From assembly GCF_039543205.1 (NCBI RefSeq), contig NZ_BAABJH010000001.1, positions 496,001-560,000 of the forward strand: DNA of 64,000 nucleotides, given 5' to 3'. The notes under the pieces are model-generated. The model did no database searches, had not been told where the DNA came from, and saw only the letters and a program-made list of their open reading frames with translations. Positions within the stretch are counted from its first letter, which is position 1. The number at the start of each line of letters is the position of its first letter. The translations under genes and the position numbers were made by a program. This DNA is from Flaviramulus_B aquimarinus. GTDB taxonomy: Bacteria; Bacteroidota; Bacteroidia; Flavobacteriales; Flavobacteriaceae. This document shows positions 16,554 through 24,046 of this stretch, one piece after another.

Positions 16554-16983
16554 AAATTGAAAAGCTAACAACTAAAAACGGGAATAGTCAATTACTTGTT
16601 CTGTGTATAGTCTGAAAACCCTATCGATCCTCCTCTGGCTCGTTTTCTTTTAATAATTTAGTTGCTAACCAACACAACTAACCATATACAACCACATTAA
16701 ACCTAACTCTCCATAAACAAAACAACTTTTCAATTTAGAAATCAAGTCTGCTAACAAAATACATTAGGTATTTAACCGCATGGTATACACTAAAGTTATA
16801 TAAATGAACAATAAAACGGTCATAAGCCCCTTGGATTCTTTGTTGAAAAGTAATACATTGCATTTATAAGCGATATAACAGCAACTTTATGGATAGAAAG
16901 TGTTGTTATACAATTGTTGGGCACAATACGAACGAACACCATAAACCAATCAAATTTTGTAGATTTGTGAAAAAGAATATTGA
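16554..16983. other. Non-coding stretch leading into the restriction-modification cassette
   Basis: No ORF of substance is seen on either strand. The left 350 bp show no structure I recognise. Near the right end, TATAACAGCAACTTT (16874-16888) and AAAGTGTTGTTATA (16897-16910) form an imperfect hairpin directly before the recombination-core-like GTTGGGC at 16916-16922. The promoter of the methyltransferase should lie in the last 60 bp, but no TAnnTTTG box is evident. Confidence 0.5.
16916..16929 (+). other. Integron-like core site at the 5' boundary of cassette 1
   Basis: GTTGGGC (16916-16922) matches the integron core consensus GTTRRRY. The following bases to 16929 are complementary, 12 of 13, to 19636-19648 at the other end of the unit, where GCCCAAC matches the inverse core RYYYAAC. 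An imperfect hairpin lies just upstream, but a full attC fold is not evident on this side. Confidence 0.55.
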
Positions 16984-17946
16984 ATGTATAGAACATCTGA
17001 AATAGTAGAACAATACGGAATTACAGAAAGCCGATTAAAAGAGTATATAATTGAACAAAACATTCCTGTTGTTAATGAAGAAATTTCAAAAAAATACTTT
17101 CAAACAATCCTATCATTTATTGAGAATACAGAAGATAGAATTGAAAAAAAATTAAAAAAATCAGAAGCTACTTTTAAATTCAATTCAGATAAAAATAAAG
17201 TATCAATTTATCAGGATGATGCAATTTCCTTTTTAAAAAAATTACCTTCAAATAGTGTTGATGTTATTGCTACTGACCCAGCATATTCAGGAATGAATGA
17301 CAAACTAAAATTGGGAAAAGGTCGAATAGTTGGTAAATACGCAGATAAAGGAAAAGAAAACGGAAAATGGTTTGGAGAGTTTGAAGATAGCGAAGAAAAC
17401 TACAATGAGTTTTTATCTGAATGTAGCAGAGTTTTAAAAAAATCAACAGGACATATTTATATTATGTTTGACTCCTATTCGCTTTTGAGTTTAGGAAATG
17501 TAGTTCGTAGTCATTTTGACGTAAAAAATCTAATCACTTGGGATAAAGTCAATATTGGAATGGGACATTATTTCAGAAGACGACACGAGTATATAGTTTT
17601 TGCAACAAACGGAAATACTCGAAAAATTAGAAATAGAAAATTTCCAGATGTTTGGCGTTTTAAAAGAATACACAGTTCAAAATATCCAACGCAAAAACCA
17701 GTAGAAGTTTTTCAAGCTATGCTATACGCTAGTACTGAAGAAAATTTTACTGTCTGTGACCCTTTTTTAGGGAGTGCATCTTCTGCAATTGCTGCAATAA
17801 AAAACAATTGCAATTATATTGGGTGTGATATTTCAGACAAGTCAATAGAAATTTCTAATTCAAGAATATCTGAATTTTTAGAAACAGGAAAGGATAATAT
17901 ACAAACAAAATCAATGGCAGTTGATGACAAAATTTTCTGGGAGTAG
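16984..17946 (+). CDS. DNA adenine methyltransferase (beta-class order) with N-terminal HTH
   Basis: 320 residues. Residues 1-35 (YRTSEIVEQYGITESRLKEY) resemble a MerR-like helix-turn-helix. The catalytic motif is DPAY (98-101), a variant of DPPY typical of N6-adenine enzymes. The cofactor motif (DPFLGSAS, from D259) lies near the C-terminus, which is the beta-class order. The target recognition region lies between. It is encoded 2 bp before a restriction endonuclease and should protect host DNA at the same sites. The HTH may let it repress its own operon, as some methyltransferases do. The recognition sequence cannot be read from the sequence. Confidence 0.87.
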   Translation: MYRTSEIVEQYGITESRLKEYIIEQNIPVVNEEISKKYFQTILSFIENTEDRIEKKLKKSEATFKFNSDKNKVSIYQDDAISFLKKLPSNSVDVIATDPAYSGMNDKLKLGKGRIVGKYADKGKENGKWFGEFEDSEENYNEFLSECSRVLKKSTGHIYIMFDSYSLLSLGNVVRSHFDVKNLITWDKVNIGMGHYFRRRHEYIVFATNGNTRKIRNRKFPDVWRFKRIHSSKYPTQKPVEVFQAMLYASTEENFTVCDPFLGSASSAIAAIKNNCNYIGCDISDKSIEISNSRISEFLETGKDNIQTKSMAVDDKIFWE

Positions 17947-17948
17947 TT

Positions 17949-19631
17949 ATGGCAAATTTGAGTAAAACAAAAGCATTATTTGCATTCACATCTCCAAGGA
18001 CAATTGAAAAAATAATTCCAGAAATTAAAATTTTATCCGAAAATTTTGAAGGTCAAAAATGGTCAGGTAATGACCAAGTTCAGATTGATTTTTTCCAAAC
18101 TTTGTTTGATTCAGAATACTATGAAGGAGACACTTTTCCTTCAAATCCTGCTCTAGCAGCTAGAGATAGAATTACAAGGGCTCCAAAGGCTTTAGGTTTT
18201 GTTGATTTAAAACCAACAGTAAAACTTACAGAAGCTGGTAAACTTTTATTAGCCGAAAAAAGATTAGATGAAACATTCACAAGGCAACTTCTAAAATTTC
18301 AACTTCCTTCTCCATATCACACAAAATCTAAAACTGTAGATTTTAGTGTAAAGCCTTATCTTGAATTATTAAGATTAGTCAAGGTACTTGGGAGTATTTC
18401 AAAAACAGAAATTGCTTTATTCTTTTCACAATTGACAAATTATAATGATTTTGAAAAGATAGTTTCAAAAATTAAAGATTTTCAAAAAAATTCAAAACCA
18501 TATAAAGGCAGTCGTAAAATGTATGTAGCTGAATGTTTTGAAAATGAAATACTTGAAATTTTTCATCAAGAAGTACAGGACAAAAAATTAAAAACTAGAG
18601 AAAGTTCAGATACTTCATTGCAAAAATTTATAAAAACGAAACGTGCAAATATGAAAGACTATGCAGATGCATTTGTCAGATATATTAGAGCTACTGAATT
18701 AGTTACATTTCAAAAAAGAACTTTTAGATTAATTATTTCTCCTCAAAAAGTAGAAGAAGTAAACTACATTTTAAAAGGAGTAGATAGAAAACCTTCGGTT
18801 TTCAAAAATACTTCTGAATTCAAAAATTATTTATTCAATCCCTTTTCAATTAAATTACTATCAGACAACAAAGAACTGTTAATTAAACAAATTGAGAATT
18901 TAGGACTTTATGAATTTGACAGAACTATTTCAATCGAAGAACTTAAAGATATTTTAGACAGATTGAGAATTTCTGTGAAGTCTAAAAACATAGAGGAAAA
19001 GAAAAAGGAATTAAAAGACTATAAAGAACTTCCAGATATTCTTGATGTATTTGAACAAATCAAGAAAAAAGAAGTACCTGACGCTCCTTTATTCCTAGAA
19101 TGGAACGTTTGGAGAGCATTAGTTATGCTTAATTATGCGAAAAGAGTTGATGGTAACTTTATTATGGATATTGATGGAATGCCACTTAATTATGCTCCAG
19201 GTCAAAAACCTGATATTGAATCTGAATATACAGATTTTGGTATCATAACAGAAGTTACAATGTCAGGTGGAAACACTCAATATAAAATGGAAAGTGAATC
19301 TGTACCAAGACATTTTGGAAAAGCAAAAGAACTTTTAAATAAGGAAATGTACTGCTTATTTGTCGCTCCGAAAATTAGTGAAGGAACTTTAGCACATTAT
19401 TTCAACCTAAATAGATTTAACACTAAATTATATGGAGGAAAAACTAAAATTATTCCTTTGAGTATTGACCAGTTCATAGAATTTATCAAGTCTGGAATTG
19501 AAAACAAATTTAATAACCCTGAAAAGCTCAAAAATTGGTTAGAAAGACAATGGTTGAATAATCAAAAAATGGAAGACGAAAATGTTTGGAGTGAAAATAT
19601 TGATAAGAGCATTCTAAAATGGGCTTCCTAA
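17949..19631 (+). CDS. AlwI-family type II restriction endonuclease
   Basis: 560 residues. The N-terminal two thirds are a helical recognition-type region. The catalytic part is near the C-terminus: PDIESE with D422, followed by E435 in EVT and a conserved segment (ESESVPRHFGKAKE, about 447-460) that I recognise from the AlwI/Nt.BstNBI group of PD-(D/E)xK-like nucleases. AlwI recognises GGATC and cuts outside it; the specificity here is unknown. It follows its methyltransferase by 2 bp, and both lie inside integron-like cassette 1. Frame and length appear intact, so the system is probably active. Confidence 0.78.
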   Translation: MANLSKTKALFAFTSPRTIEKIIPEIKILSENFEGQKWSGNDQVQIDFFQTLFDSEYYEGDTFPSNPALAARDRITRAPKALGFVDLKPTVKLTEAGKLLLAEKRLDETFTRQLLKFQLPSPYHTKSKTVDFSVKPYLELLRLVKVLGSISKTEIALFFSQLTNYNDFEKIVSKIKDFQKNSKPYKGSRKMYVAECFENEILEIFHQEVQDKKLKTRESSDTSLQKFIKTKRANMKDYADAFVRYIRATELVTFQKRTFRLIISPQKVEEVNYILKGVDRKPSVFKNTSEFKNYLFNPFSIKLLSDNKELLIKQIENLGLYEFDRTISIEELKDILDRLRISVKSKNIEEKKKELKDYKELPDILDVFEQIKKKEVPDAPLFLEWNVWRALVMLNYAKRVDGNFIMDIDGMPLNYAPGQKPDIESEYTDFGIITEVTMSGGNTQYKMESESVPRHFGKAKELLNKEMYCLFVAPKISEGTLAHYFNLNRFNTKLYGGKTKIIPLSIDQFIEFIKSGIENKFNNPEKLKNWLERQWLNNQKMEDENVWSENIDKSILKWAS

Positions 19632-19639
19632 AAAAGTAC

Positions 19640-19773
19640 TGTGCCCAACAATGTATAAAAATAATAGCGGTTTTATCGCTAAAATAAAAGTAAGTAAATA
19701 TAAAAAAGGTCTGTGTTTAACCGAAAAGTTAGTGTGTGAAATCCGCTACTATTCTTATACTAGAACGTTGTGG
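19640..19773 (+). repeat. attC-like site ending cassette 1
   Basis: GCCCAAC (19643-19649) matches the integron RYYYAAC motif. The 5' arm running to TAGCGG (19665-19670) pairs imperfectly with the 3' arm that begins CCGCTA (19743-19748) and runs to CGTTG (19766-19770), including TATAA/TTATA segments. GTTGTGG at 19767-19773 occupies the core-site position but deviates from GTTRRRY. The length to the predicted cut (G19767) is 125 bp, inside the usual attC range. Confidence 0.6.
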
Positions 19774-19799
19774 TTAATGTCCCAAAACCGAGAAAGTGA

Positions 19800-20594
19800 A
19801 TGAACAAAACGATATTTGAGATTACCAAAATGGATTGTCCTTCCGAGGAAAATCTAATCCGAATGAAATTGGACGGAATCTCAAATATTGCGAATTTGGA
19901 CTTTGACATTCCGAACCGAAAACTGACTGTTTTTCACAGCGGACAAATCGACCAAATTGAAAAGTCCGTTCTAGAACTGAATTTAGGCGGAAGGAAAATC
20001 TCGACCGAACAAACCGACCAAACAGAATTTATTGAAAACGCAAACCAGAAAAAACTACTTTGGACTGTACTTGGAATTAACTTTGCATTTTTCCTCATTG
20101 AAATGACTACTGGACTCATTTCAAAATCAATGGGATTGGTTGCTGACAGTTTGGATATGCTTGCCGACAGTTTCGTTTATGGAATCAGTCTTTTTGCGGT
20201 TGGCGCAACTCTGACAAGAAAAAAACGGATTGCTAAACTTGCTGGATATTTTCAAATAACACTTGCTATTATTGGATTTGTGGAAGTCTTAAGGAGATTT
20301 TTCGGAGACGAGAAACTTCCCGATTTTTCAACAATGATTATCGTTTCGATTTTTGCACTTATTGCAAACGGAATTTGCCTTTACATTTTACAACAGTCAA
20401 AAAGCAAAGAAGAGGCTCATATGAGAGCGAGCATGATTTTCACTTCAAATGACGTGATTATCAATTTGGGAGTAATAATCGCAGGAATTTTGGTAAATTG
20501 GTTAAGTTCAAACAAACCTGATTTGATTATCGGAACAATCGTTTTTGCTTTGGTAATTCAAGGAGCATTTAGAATTTTAAAATTGAGTAAATAA
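19800..20594 (+). CDS. CDF-like cation transporter with N-terminal HMA-type domain
   Basis: 264 residues. Residues ~1-70 look like a heavy-metal-associated domain (motif MDCPSEE), although it has one cysteine instead of the usual CxxC. Residues ~80-260 hold about six membrane helices with the CDF signature around ADSLDMLADS and, later, FTSNDVIINLG, which place acidic or Asn residues at the metal-site positions. A divalent metal efflux role is likely. It is the only gene in cassette 2. The ATG lies 32 bp from the cassette boundary, leaving little room for a promoter, so it may depend on upstream transcription. Confidence 0.82.
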   Translation: MNKTIFEITKMDCPSEENLIRMKLDGISNIANLDFDIPNRKLTVFHSGQIDQIEKSVLELNLGGRKISTEQTDQTEFIENANQKKLLWTVLGINFAFFLIEMTTGLISKSMGLVADSLDMLADSFVYGISLFAVGATLTRKKRIAKLAGYFQITLAIIGFVEVLRRFFGDEKLPDFSTMIIVSIFALIANGICLYILQQSKSKEEAHMRASMIFTSNDVIINLGVIIAGILVNWLSSNKPDLIIGTIVFALVIQGAFRILKLSK

Positions 20595-20598
20595 ATAA

Positions 20599-20731
20599 AC
20601 ACTAACCACAACAATGGCTATAATTCATTGCTTCGGATTTTCTTTCGAAAATCCTCGCACTTTTGCTATCTTGATTTCTTAATAGGAAAATCCTTGCGGA
20701 TTTTCACGCAACGAAACCATAGCCGAGACCG
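20599..20731 (+). repeat. attC-like site ending cassette 2
   Basis: The arm opens with ACACTAACCACAA (20599-20611), complementary in 12 of 13 positions to the cassette start at 19768-19780. GGCTAT (20616-20621) pairs with ATAGCC (20719-20724), and TTGC (20628-20631) with GCAA (20708-20711). The interior contains several GGATTTTC/GAAAATCC pairs. The site ends at ...GAGACCG (20731), followed by TAAACC in place of a GTTRRRY continuation, as expected at the edge of an array. From memory, this palindrome type recurs in Flavobacteriaceae genomes. Confidence 0.6.
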
Positions 20732-20839
20732 TAAACCAACCTTCAAAAAAAAGCAACTTTCAATTTAAAAGATCCAACTTGTAAACAAGCCCGTAAGAAA
20801 TTGGAGTGTATCTATTTTAAAGCTAATAAAATTTAAAGG

Positions 20840-20859
20840 ATTCCTGTTTTTACAGGAAT
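20840..20859 (-). terminator. Hairpin directly after usp
   Basis: ATTCCTG (20840-20846) and CAGGAAT (20853-20859) form a 7-bp stem with a 6-nt loop, 3 nt beyond the usp stop codon. On the plus strand the stem is followed by TTTTT; on the minus strand by a weaker T-rich run. It could terminate transcription from both sides. Confidence 0.65.
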
Positions 20860-20861
20860 TT

Positions 20862-21695
20862 TTAAATCTTAAAAGTCATTACCGGCAATGTAGAATGATT
20901 AGCCACATCTTCGCCTATACTACCTACAAAGAAATGCGATAAGCCTTTTCTACCATGAGTCGGCACAATAATAAGGTCTGCACCAATTTTGTTAGCACAG
21001 TTTAAAACACCATCCTCAACAGTATAATCACAAACGTACTGTACATCTTCCATTTTGTCTAAATTACGCTCCGCTTTTGAGAAAAAATTAACAACACCTT
21101 TTTCTATTTCTAAAGTACTCTTAAACTTTTCATTTGGTAAATTTACATGAACTAAATAAAGCTTGGCGCCTATTTTATTGAACATTTTTACCGCATTCAG
21201 ATAAGGTGTTATAGCTTCTTCTGAGAAATCGCAAGCAAAAGCAACCACATCAAAATTCACATCTGGCATATCATTCTTTATCACTAACACTGGAATGTTT
21301 GAATGACGAACTACACGTTCGGTGTTAGATCCAACAAAAAATTCAGCAATGCCATTTGTGCCATGAGAGCCCATGACAATTAAATCTGCTTGGTGTTTTA
21401 ATGCGACATCATTAACCTCGCTAAACACTTTAAAATGCTTAATAATGGGAGTTACGGTTACACCATTCAGGTAATCCTTCTTCAGAAAATTTTCAAATTT
21501 TTGCTCAGCCAATTGCAGAAAAAATGCAGCTTTTTGATTCTGAAGTCCGTCTGATGCTGACAACATAATTTCAGACATTTCTAACATGTGTAATACCAAC
21601 AACTCGGCATTGTACTTTTTAGCAAGTTTTGCTGCTGTTTTTAAGGCATATCCTGAATATTCAGAAAAATCTATGGGTACAATAATTTTTTTCAT
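20862..21695 (-). CDS. Tandem-domain universal stress protein
   Basis: 277 residues made of two UspA domains. The first (~1-147) carries an ATP-binding-type loop (GSHGTNGIAEFFVGSNTE); the second (~150-277) carries PTHGRKGLSHFFVGS. Usp proteins of this kind respond to oxygen or energy limitation. The gene follows hemN by 50 bp on the same strand with no promoter apparent between them, so it probably shares the FNR-like hemN promoter. A hairpin lies just after the stop codon. Confidence 0.92.
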   Translation of the reverse strand: MKKIIVPIDFSEYSGYALKTAAKLAKKYNAELLVLHMLEMSEIMLSASDGLQNQKAAFFLQLAEQKFENFLKKDYLNGVTVTPIIKHFKVFSEVNDVALKHQADLIVMGSHGTNGIAEFFVGSNTERVVRHSNIPVLVIKNDMPDVNFDVVAFACDFSEEAITPYLNAVKMFNKIGAKLYLVHVNLPNEKFKSTLEIEKGVVNFFSKAERNLDKMEDVQYVCDYTVEDGVLNCANKIGADLIIVPTHGRKGLSHFFVGSIGEDVANHSTLPVMTFKI

Positions 21696-21745
21696 GATTC
21701 TAAATTTTAGTTCCTGTTTGTACTAGAATAACAATGTCTATTTCA

Positions 21746-23110
21746 TTAAATGGTCATAGAAAATAGTTGCGTATTTGGGCTTTTTCGTTGTAATAATAAA
21801 TCAAACGCCATACATATATTCCTAACAAATGGTTGGCCTTTTTTGGTCACTTTAATGGTATTAGAATCGATTTGAAGCAATCCATCTTTTTCCATTTCCT
21901 TCAATCGGATTAAAGTATCTGGCAATTCATTGAACCACAAACTACTGCTGTTCCATGATGTTTTAAATCTACACATTACATTTAAAATATGTCTACGTAT
22001 AACTAAATCTTCTTCATTTAAAACATGCCCTCTATAAACTGGTAATATGTTATCTTTTAATAAATTATAGTAACTCTCAATACCTTTTACATTTTGAGCA
22101 AATGCATACCAGCTATCACTGATTGATGACACACCTAGACCAATCATTGCTTGGGTTTTTGAAGCGGTATACCCCATAAAATTTCTATGTAAATTACCAT
22201 TTTTCATAGACTGGTAAAGTGAATCTGTTGCAAGTGCAAAATGGTCCATTCCTATTTCATGGTATCCAACTTGTGCTAATAATTCCTTTCCTAACTCATA
22301 CTGTGCTCTTTTTAGTTCAGCTGATGGTAAATCGGAATCATTGAATCCTCGTTGCCCGTTTCCTTTTATCCAAGGTACGTGCGCATAACTATAAAAAGCC
22401 AATCTGTCAGGCAATAATGCTTTAGTTTTTAAAATGGTTTCTTTAACATGGTCTATAGTTTGAAATGGTAAACCAAAAATAATATCGTGACCTACCGAAG
22501 TATATCCAATGGATCTTGCTAACTCGGTAGCACGTTTTACATGCTCAAAAGGTTGAATTCTATGAATGGCTTTTTGCACGGTTTCATTATAATCTTGTAC
22601 ACCATAACTCACTCGTCTAAAACCGACATCATAAAGTGCTTGTAAATGCGCTCTTGTTGTATTATTTGGATGCCCCTCAAAACTAAACTCGTAATCTTCT
22701 GCACGTTTTGCATGCCTAAAAATCCCATTGATCAACCGTTTTAAATTTTCTGGACTGAAAAAGGTTGGTGTTCCCCCGCCAAGATGTAATTCTTTAATAA
22801 TGGGCTTTTCATCAAACAATTCTAAATATAAGTCCCATTCTTTTAAAACTGCATTTATATATGGATGCTCTACACTGTGTTGTTTTGTAATACGCTTATT
22901 GCATCCACAAAAGGTACATAAACTTTCACAAAAAGGCAGATGGATATACAGGCTAATACCTTCTTTAGAATTGCTTTCTTTAAATGATTGTACTAAAGAA
23001 GCCTTCCATTTTTTTAAAGAAAACGTCTCATTATTCCAATACGGAACTGTTGGGTAACTCGTATAACGAGGCCCAGAAATATTATACTTATTTACTAATA
23101 AACTTGACAT
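21746..23110 (-). CDS. hemN: Oxygen-independent coproporphyrinogen III dehydrogenase
   Basis: 454 residues. The radical-SAM cluster motif is C61, C65, C68 (PFCESLCTFCGC), with the extra Cys70 typical of HemN. The N-terminus (NKYNISGPRYTSYPTVPYW) is the HemN substrate-binding signature that separates it from HemW. It converts coproporphyrinogen III to protoporphyrinogen IX without oxygen, supplying haem for the cbb3 oxidase under microaerobic conditions. It is preceded by an FNR-like dyad and a perfect -7 box, and followed by usp in the same operon. Confidence 0.96.
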   Translation of the reverse strand: MSSLLVNKYNISGPRYTSYPTVPYWNNETFSLKKWKASLVQSFKESNSKEGISLYIHLPFCESLCTFCGCNKRITKQHSVEHPYINAVLKEWDLYLELFDEKPIIKELHLGGGTPTFFSPENLKRLINGIFRHAKRAEDYEFSFEGHPNNTTRAHLQALYDVGFRRVSYGVQDYNETVQKAIHRIQPFEHVKRATELARSIGYTSVGHDIIFGLPFQTIDHVKETILKTKALLPDRLAFYSYAHVPWIKGNGQRGFNDSDLPSAELKRAQYELGKELLAQVGYHEIGMDHFALATDSLYQSMKNGNLHRNFMGYTASKTQAMIGLGVSSISDSWYAFAQNVKGIESYYNLLKDNILPVYRGHVLNEEDLVIRRHILNVMCRFKTSWNSSSLWFNELPDTLIRLKEMEKDGLLQIDSNTIKVTKKGQPFVRNICMAFDLLLQRKSPNTQLFSMTI

Positions 23111-23127
23111 ACCTAACTTTTATATTT

Positions 23128-23171
23128 CAAAATTAGAGGAATGCTGCTTTTTAAAATATGATATATGTCAT
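23128..23171 (-). promoter_or_regulatory. FNR-like dyad and TAnnTTTG promoter of hemN-usp
   Basis: On the minus strand ATGACATATATCAT (23171-23158) is followed by TAATTTTG (23135-23128), a perfect -7 box. The offset between their starts is 36 bp, exactly as at the ccoI and ccoS promoters. The predicted transcript start is about 14 nt before the hemN ATG. Confidence 0.82.
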
Positions 23172-23179
23172 GCTAACTC

Positions 23180-23210
23180 TTGCAATTCATTTATTAAACT
23201 CTTAACTTTC
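23180..23210 (+). promoter_or_regulatory. Probable sodC promoter
   Basis: TTG at 23180-23182, a 20-bp spacer, and TAACTTTC at 23203-23210 (one mismatch from TAnnTTTG). The predicted start lies about 16 nt before the sodC ATG. The FNR-like dyad of the divergent hemN lies just upstream, at about -52 from this start. Confidence 0.5.
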
Positions 23211-23232
23211 GGATAAATAAAAAAAATCGAAA

Positions 23233-23802
23233 ATGAAAAAAATAAGCTTTCTAATATTCGCCATAGTCCTAAGTATAACATCTTGCAAAAAAGAAAAGAA
23301 AGAAGTTAAAGTTATAGAGACTGAAACCATAGAAACTGCAGTTCTTACTCCTAAAAAGATTAAAGTTCCGCTAACAGCCAAAAGTGATAGTAACGTGAGT
23401 GGTAATGTAATATTTAAAGAAGAAAATGGGGAAGTTAGTATGACCGCCATTATTAGTGGTCTAGAACCTGGCGAACACGCTATACATATTCATGCATCAT
23501 CTGACTGTTCTTCTCCTGACGGGAAATCAGCTGGTGGGCATTGGAACCCTACTAACACGCCTCATGGAAAATGGGGTGCCGAAACGGGTTATCATAAAGG
23601 AGATATTGGTAATTTTACCGCTGATGAAAATGGTAATGGCACTATTTCTTTCACTACAGATGAATGGTGTATTGGCTGTGGCGACAACACCAAAGATATT
23701 CTTGGCAAAGGTGTTATTGTGCATGCTGGTGCAGATGACTTAACATCTCAACCATCTGGTGCTGCTGGTGCTAGAGTAAGTTGTGCTGGTATTATTCAGT
23801 AA
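23233..23802 (+). CDS. sodC: Cu/Zn superoxide dismutase lipoprotein
   Basis: 189 residues. A lipoprotein signal peptide ends at the lipobox SITSC (C18), so the enzyme is membrane-anchored outside the cytoplasm. The SOD domain (~48-187) shows the copper ligands in HIHA, the zinc-loop region GKSAGGHWNPTNTPHG and GYHKGDIGN, and the closing HAGADD and GARVSCAG motifs with the disulfide cysteines. It removes superoxide in the periplasm. It is divergent from hemN, an unusual pairing of an aerobic defence gene with an oxygen-independent haem gene. Confidence 0.93.
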   Translation: MKKISFLIFAIVLSITSCKKEKKEVKVIETETIETAVLTPKKIKVPLTAKSDSNVSGNVIFKEENGEVSMTAIISGLEPGEHAIHIHASSDCSSPDGKSAGGHWNPTNTPHGKWGAETGYHKGDIGNFTADENGNGTISFTTDEWCIGCGDNTKDILGKGVIVHAGADDLTSQPSGAAGARVSCAGIIQ

Positions 23803-23811
23803 ATAGTAACT

Positions 23812-24042
23812 CTATTTTTTGGGATACTGTTTTTTAATATTCCTTATGATATTGTCTAAACCATTTAACTTTAGTTCGTAAACTTGTTTAAGCATATTAC
23901 CTAATTTCCCTTTTGGAAAACCTTTATTATTGTACCAAACGATATAATATTCAGGTAAATCAATTAAATAACGGTCTTTATACTTACCATATGGCATTTT
24001 AGTATGTGCTAAATCTATTAGGAATTGTTTGTCTGGTAACAT
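23812..24042 (-). CDS. DUF3820 family protein
   Basis: 76 residues from the ATG at 24042 (MLPDKQFL). A longer start at 24087 would overlap the upstream gene by 41 bp and adds a non-conserved leader. The core MPYGKYKDRYLIDLPEYYI is the DUF3820 signature, sometimes described as a putative quorum-sensing-regulated virulence factor, but the molecular function is not established. It is the second gene after the DUF922 gene on the minus strand and converges on sodC with only 9 bp between the stops. Confidence 0.85.
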   Translation of the reverse strand: MLPDKQFLIDLAHTKMPYGKYKDRYLIDLPEYYIVWYNNKGFPKGKLGNMLKQVYELKLNGLDNIIRNIKKQYPKK

Positions 24043-24046
24043 ATTA

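Larger units (their letters stand above)
16917..20731 (+). mobile_element. Two tandem integron-like gene cassettes
   Basis: Cassette 1 (16917-19767, 2.85 kb) carries a methyltransferase and a restriction endonuclease. Cassette 2 (19768-20731, 0.96 kb) carries a cation transporter. Both genes or gene pairs read in the same direction and each unit ends in a 125-130 bp imperfect palindrome. Each unit's first 13 bases complement the opening of its own terminal palindrome, and the two units use different sequences. That is what integron cassette integration would produce. No integrase or attI is in the window, so this is an inferred, possibly sedentary array. Confidence 0.6.
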
